Assembly (NCBI GenBank): GCA_015698305.1
Contig: CP048620.1
Coordinates: 2,750,001 to 2,814,000 of the forward strand
DNA from: Candidatus Nitrohelix vancouverensis
Lineage (GTDB): Bacteria > Nitrospinota > Nitrospinia > Nitrospinales > VA-1
Reading direction: 5' to 3'
DNA length: 64,000 bases
Shown here: piece after piece, positions 62,776 through 64,000 of the stretch
Layout of the letters: each line of letters begins with the position of its first letter
Numbering within the stretch: position 1 is the stretch's first letter
Program-made: the position numbers and the translations under genes
Notes under the pieces: generated by a model
Told to the model about the DNA's origin: nothing
Database searches by the model: none
The model's input: the letters and a program-made list of their open reading frames with translations, nothing else

Positions 62776-63285
62776 ATGTCTCCATTCACGCGCCTGGCTT
62801 ACGATTCCATCGCCTATTATCTGGAGCGCCAACAAAAACTGCCGGCGCCCTCCCCCCCACTGCAAAGCCTGTTCACAGAACCACGCGGCGTCTTTGTCTC
62901 TTTAAAAATAAAAAATCGATTGAGAGGTTGCATTGGCTCCCTCACGCCGGTCAAAGACAACTTGTGGCAGGAAATCGTTGATAACGCCGTCAAGGCGGCC
63001 TGCAAAGACCCCAGATTCCCTCCGGTCGAGCAATCGGAGCTGGATCAGCTCACGATTTCAGTCGATATTCTGAGCCCGCTGACGCCAATAGAAAATTTAT
63101 CGCAAACCAATAGCAGGGAGTTTGGACTGCTCGTTCGTTCGGATAAAAAGCAAGGCGTCTTGTTACCCGATCTGGAAGGCGTTCCCAACGTCAACGAACA
63201 ATTACGAATCTGTCTGAACAAAGCGGGGATCAAGTCCGGGGAATCTTATAAAATGTATCAGTTCAAAGTCCAGCGCTACAAATGA
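62776..63285 (+). CDS. AMMECR1-domain protein (AmmeMemoRadiSam system protein A)
   Basis: 169 residues. The conserved motif LRGCIGS of AMMECR1 is present, preceded by EPRGVFVSLKIKNR and followed by AVKAACKDPRFPPVEQSELDQLTISVDILS. In many bacteria this protein is encoded with a MEMO1-like protein and a radical SAM enzyme. Neither adjoins it here, although two radical SAM genes lie at 30.5 and 34.8 kb. Function is unsettled. GGAGG precedes the start by about ten bases. Confidence 0.9.
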   Translation: MSPFTRLAYDSIAYYLERQQKLPAPSPPLQSLFTEPRGVFVSLKIKNRLRGCIGSLTPVKDNLWQEIVDNAVKAACKDPRFPPVEQSELDQLTISVDILSPLTPIENLSQTNSREFGLLVRSDKKQGVLLPDLEGVPNVNEQLRICLNKAGIKSGESYKMYQFKVQRYK

Positions 63286-63315
63286 TGATAGAGATTCACG
63301 GCTCCTGGAAAAATT

Positions 63316-64000
63316 TTAGAAATCTTTCCAGATCGCGGTCGGCGAGAGAGACCCCATCCGCAAGCCGCCCATGCGCAGACCGGTCAACAGATCCAGAGAA
63401 GGGATGAAGTAGGAAGACCCGGTCAAGGGCTGGCCGGTAGAAAGATCCTGAGACCATTGCGGAAACAACCTGAAATCTCTATGAAACTGCATGGTGAAGA
63501 GATGCCCGTCTTCAGGATTTTCCCCGCCGAAAGTATGATCGCAAGCTCCGTTTGAATTCACAAAGGAATCTGTTTTACCCAGAGACTGTTTTGCGGACCA
63601 TTTACGGATATACGAAAAACAACTCTGAGTTAATTCCGGATTTTCGTTGCCCAGGAAGACTTCAGAACGATCAGGCGCTCCAGCGTCCGGCGCCTGCAAG
63701 GATCGACCCTCGGCGCGCTCCACAATACTCGCCATTGAACTCGTGTAATCGCCAAGCCTATCCGCCAATCTGGCGTTCAAGTCTCTATCCGCCGAAGAAA
63801 AATAAAACAACATGTCGCCGCCCGTATACGGGATCGAAACGCCATCCTGCTCAGCGGATTTCAACGCGCGAAAACCATACGGGAAATTTCCGGGAAGAAT
63901 AAAACTCCACAACTGCGGACCAAAACCGACTGTAACCGCAAGTTTCGATTCAGGACGCTCAGCGATTACCTGACGACATAATTGCGGCGCCATGGCCCCG
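63316..64000 (-). CDS. Dyp-type peroxidase-like protein, truncated by window edge
   Basis: The frame is open to the window edge. The segment VTVGFGPQLW and the region IPYTGGDMLFYFSSADRDLNARLADRL resemble the first half of Dyp-type peroxidases, where PxTxGDLLFHI-like sequence lies. Further on, GGENPEDGHLFTMQFHRDF is a possible counterpart of the DGTENP and haem-ligand region, but the match is partial. The ATG at 63993 lies mid-domain and is not likely the true start. Haem binding and peroxidase activity are therefore not certain. It converges on the AMMECR1 gene. Confidence 0.55.
   Translation of the reverse strand, partial: GAMAPQLCRQVIAERPESKLAVTVGFGPQLWSFILPGNFPYGFRALKSAEQDGVSIPYTGGDMLFYFSSADRDLNARLADRLGDYTSSMASIVERAEGRSLQAPDAGAPDRSEVFLGNENPELTQSCFSYIRKWSAKQSLGKTDSFVNSNGACDHTFGGENPEDGHLFTMQFHRDFRLFPQWSQDLSTGQPLTGSSYFIPSLDLLTGLRMGGLRMGSLSPTAIWKDF

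Overview
The window reads as the chromosome of a Gram-negative, respiring bacterium of moderate GC content. It has outer-membrane barrels, a complete type II secretion operon, LolA/LolCDE-like export genes and several multihaem c-type cytochromes. The mix of a triheme cytochrome fused to an ethylbenzene-dehydrogenase-type haem b domain, cupredoxin-like periplasmic proteins and a radical SAM/PCP_red protein would fit Nitrospinota or a deltaproteobacterium-like lineage. No rRNA is present, so this placement is an inference. There is no prophage, insertion sequence or CRISPR array. Nearly every base is in a gene or a short intergenic spacer.

Layout: 1-681 is the end of a CobW-family GTPase. 686-6640 (minus) is an envelope operon: SPOR protein, outer-membrane barrel, ABC ATPase, two FtsX-type permeases and a LolA-like protein. 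6736-12214 is a periplasmic redox island: a TlpA-like thioredoxin, two copper-site proteins, a triheme cytochrome with a haem b domain, and a second triheme cytochrome. Then come a PilZ protein, dnaK-grpE-dnaJ (12.9-16.8 kb), a zinc-uptake cluster on the minus strand (16.8-20.5 kb: permease, binding protein, porin, two small His/Cys proteins) and gltB-gltD (20.6-26.7 kb). 27.2-36.2 kb (plus) is mixed metabolism: CBS protein, leuA, cmoA, zinc ribbon, radical SAM protein, tRNA-Pro, a small membrane peptide, CBS protein, an acetolactate-synthase-like enzyme and a radical SAM/PCP_red protein. 36.7-48.6 kb is one type II secretion operon, C-E-F-G-H-I-J-K-L-M-D. 48.7-53.5 kb is a sulfur/amino-acid cluster: cysK, thrC, a ubiquitin-like sulfur carrier, its E1-like activating enzyme, a CysM-like synthase and a [2Fe-2S] ferredoxin. 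53.5-57.8 kb (minus) is a heterodimeric ABC exporter plus a ZIP transporter. 58-64 kb holds manC, a secreted HEAT-repeat protein, a glycosyltransferase, a polyprenyl diphosphate synthase, an AMMECR1 protein and a truncated Dyp-like gene.

The strongest candidates for less-described biology are: the redox island (6.7-12.2 kb); the sulfur-carrier cysteine pathway whose carrier ends in GG plus two extra residues with no protease gene nearby (50.9-53.2 kb); the ABC/LolA/outer-membrane barrel operon (0.7-5.8 kb); the paired small HxH/CxxC proteins beside zinc uptake (19.8-20.5 kb); and a secretin with an N-terminal SH3-like domain (46.0 kb). Start codons were chosen by ribosome-binding sites, signal peptides and overlaps; where they are uncertain the entry says so.
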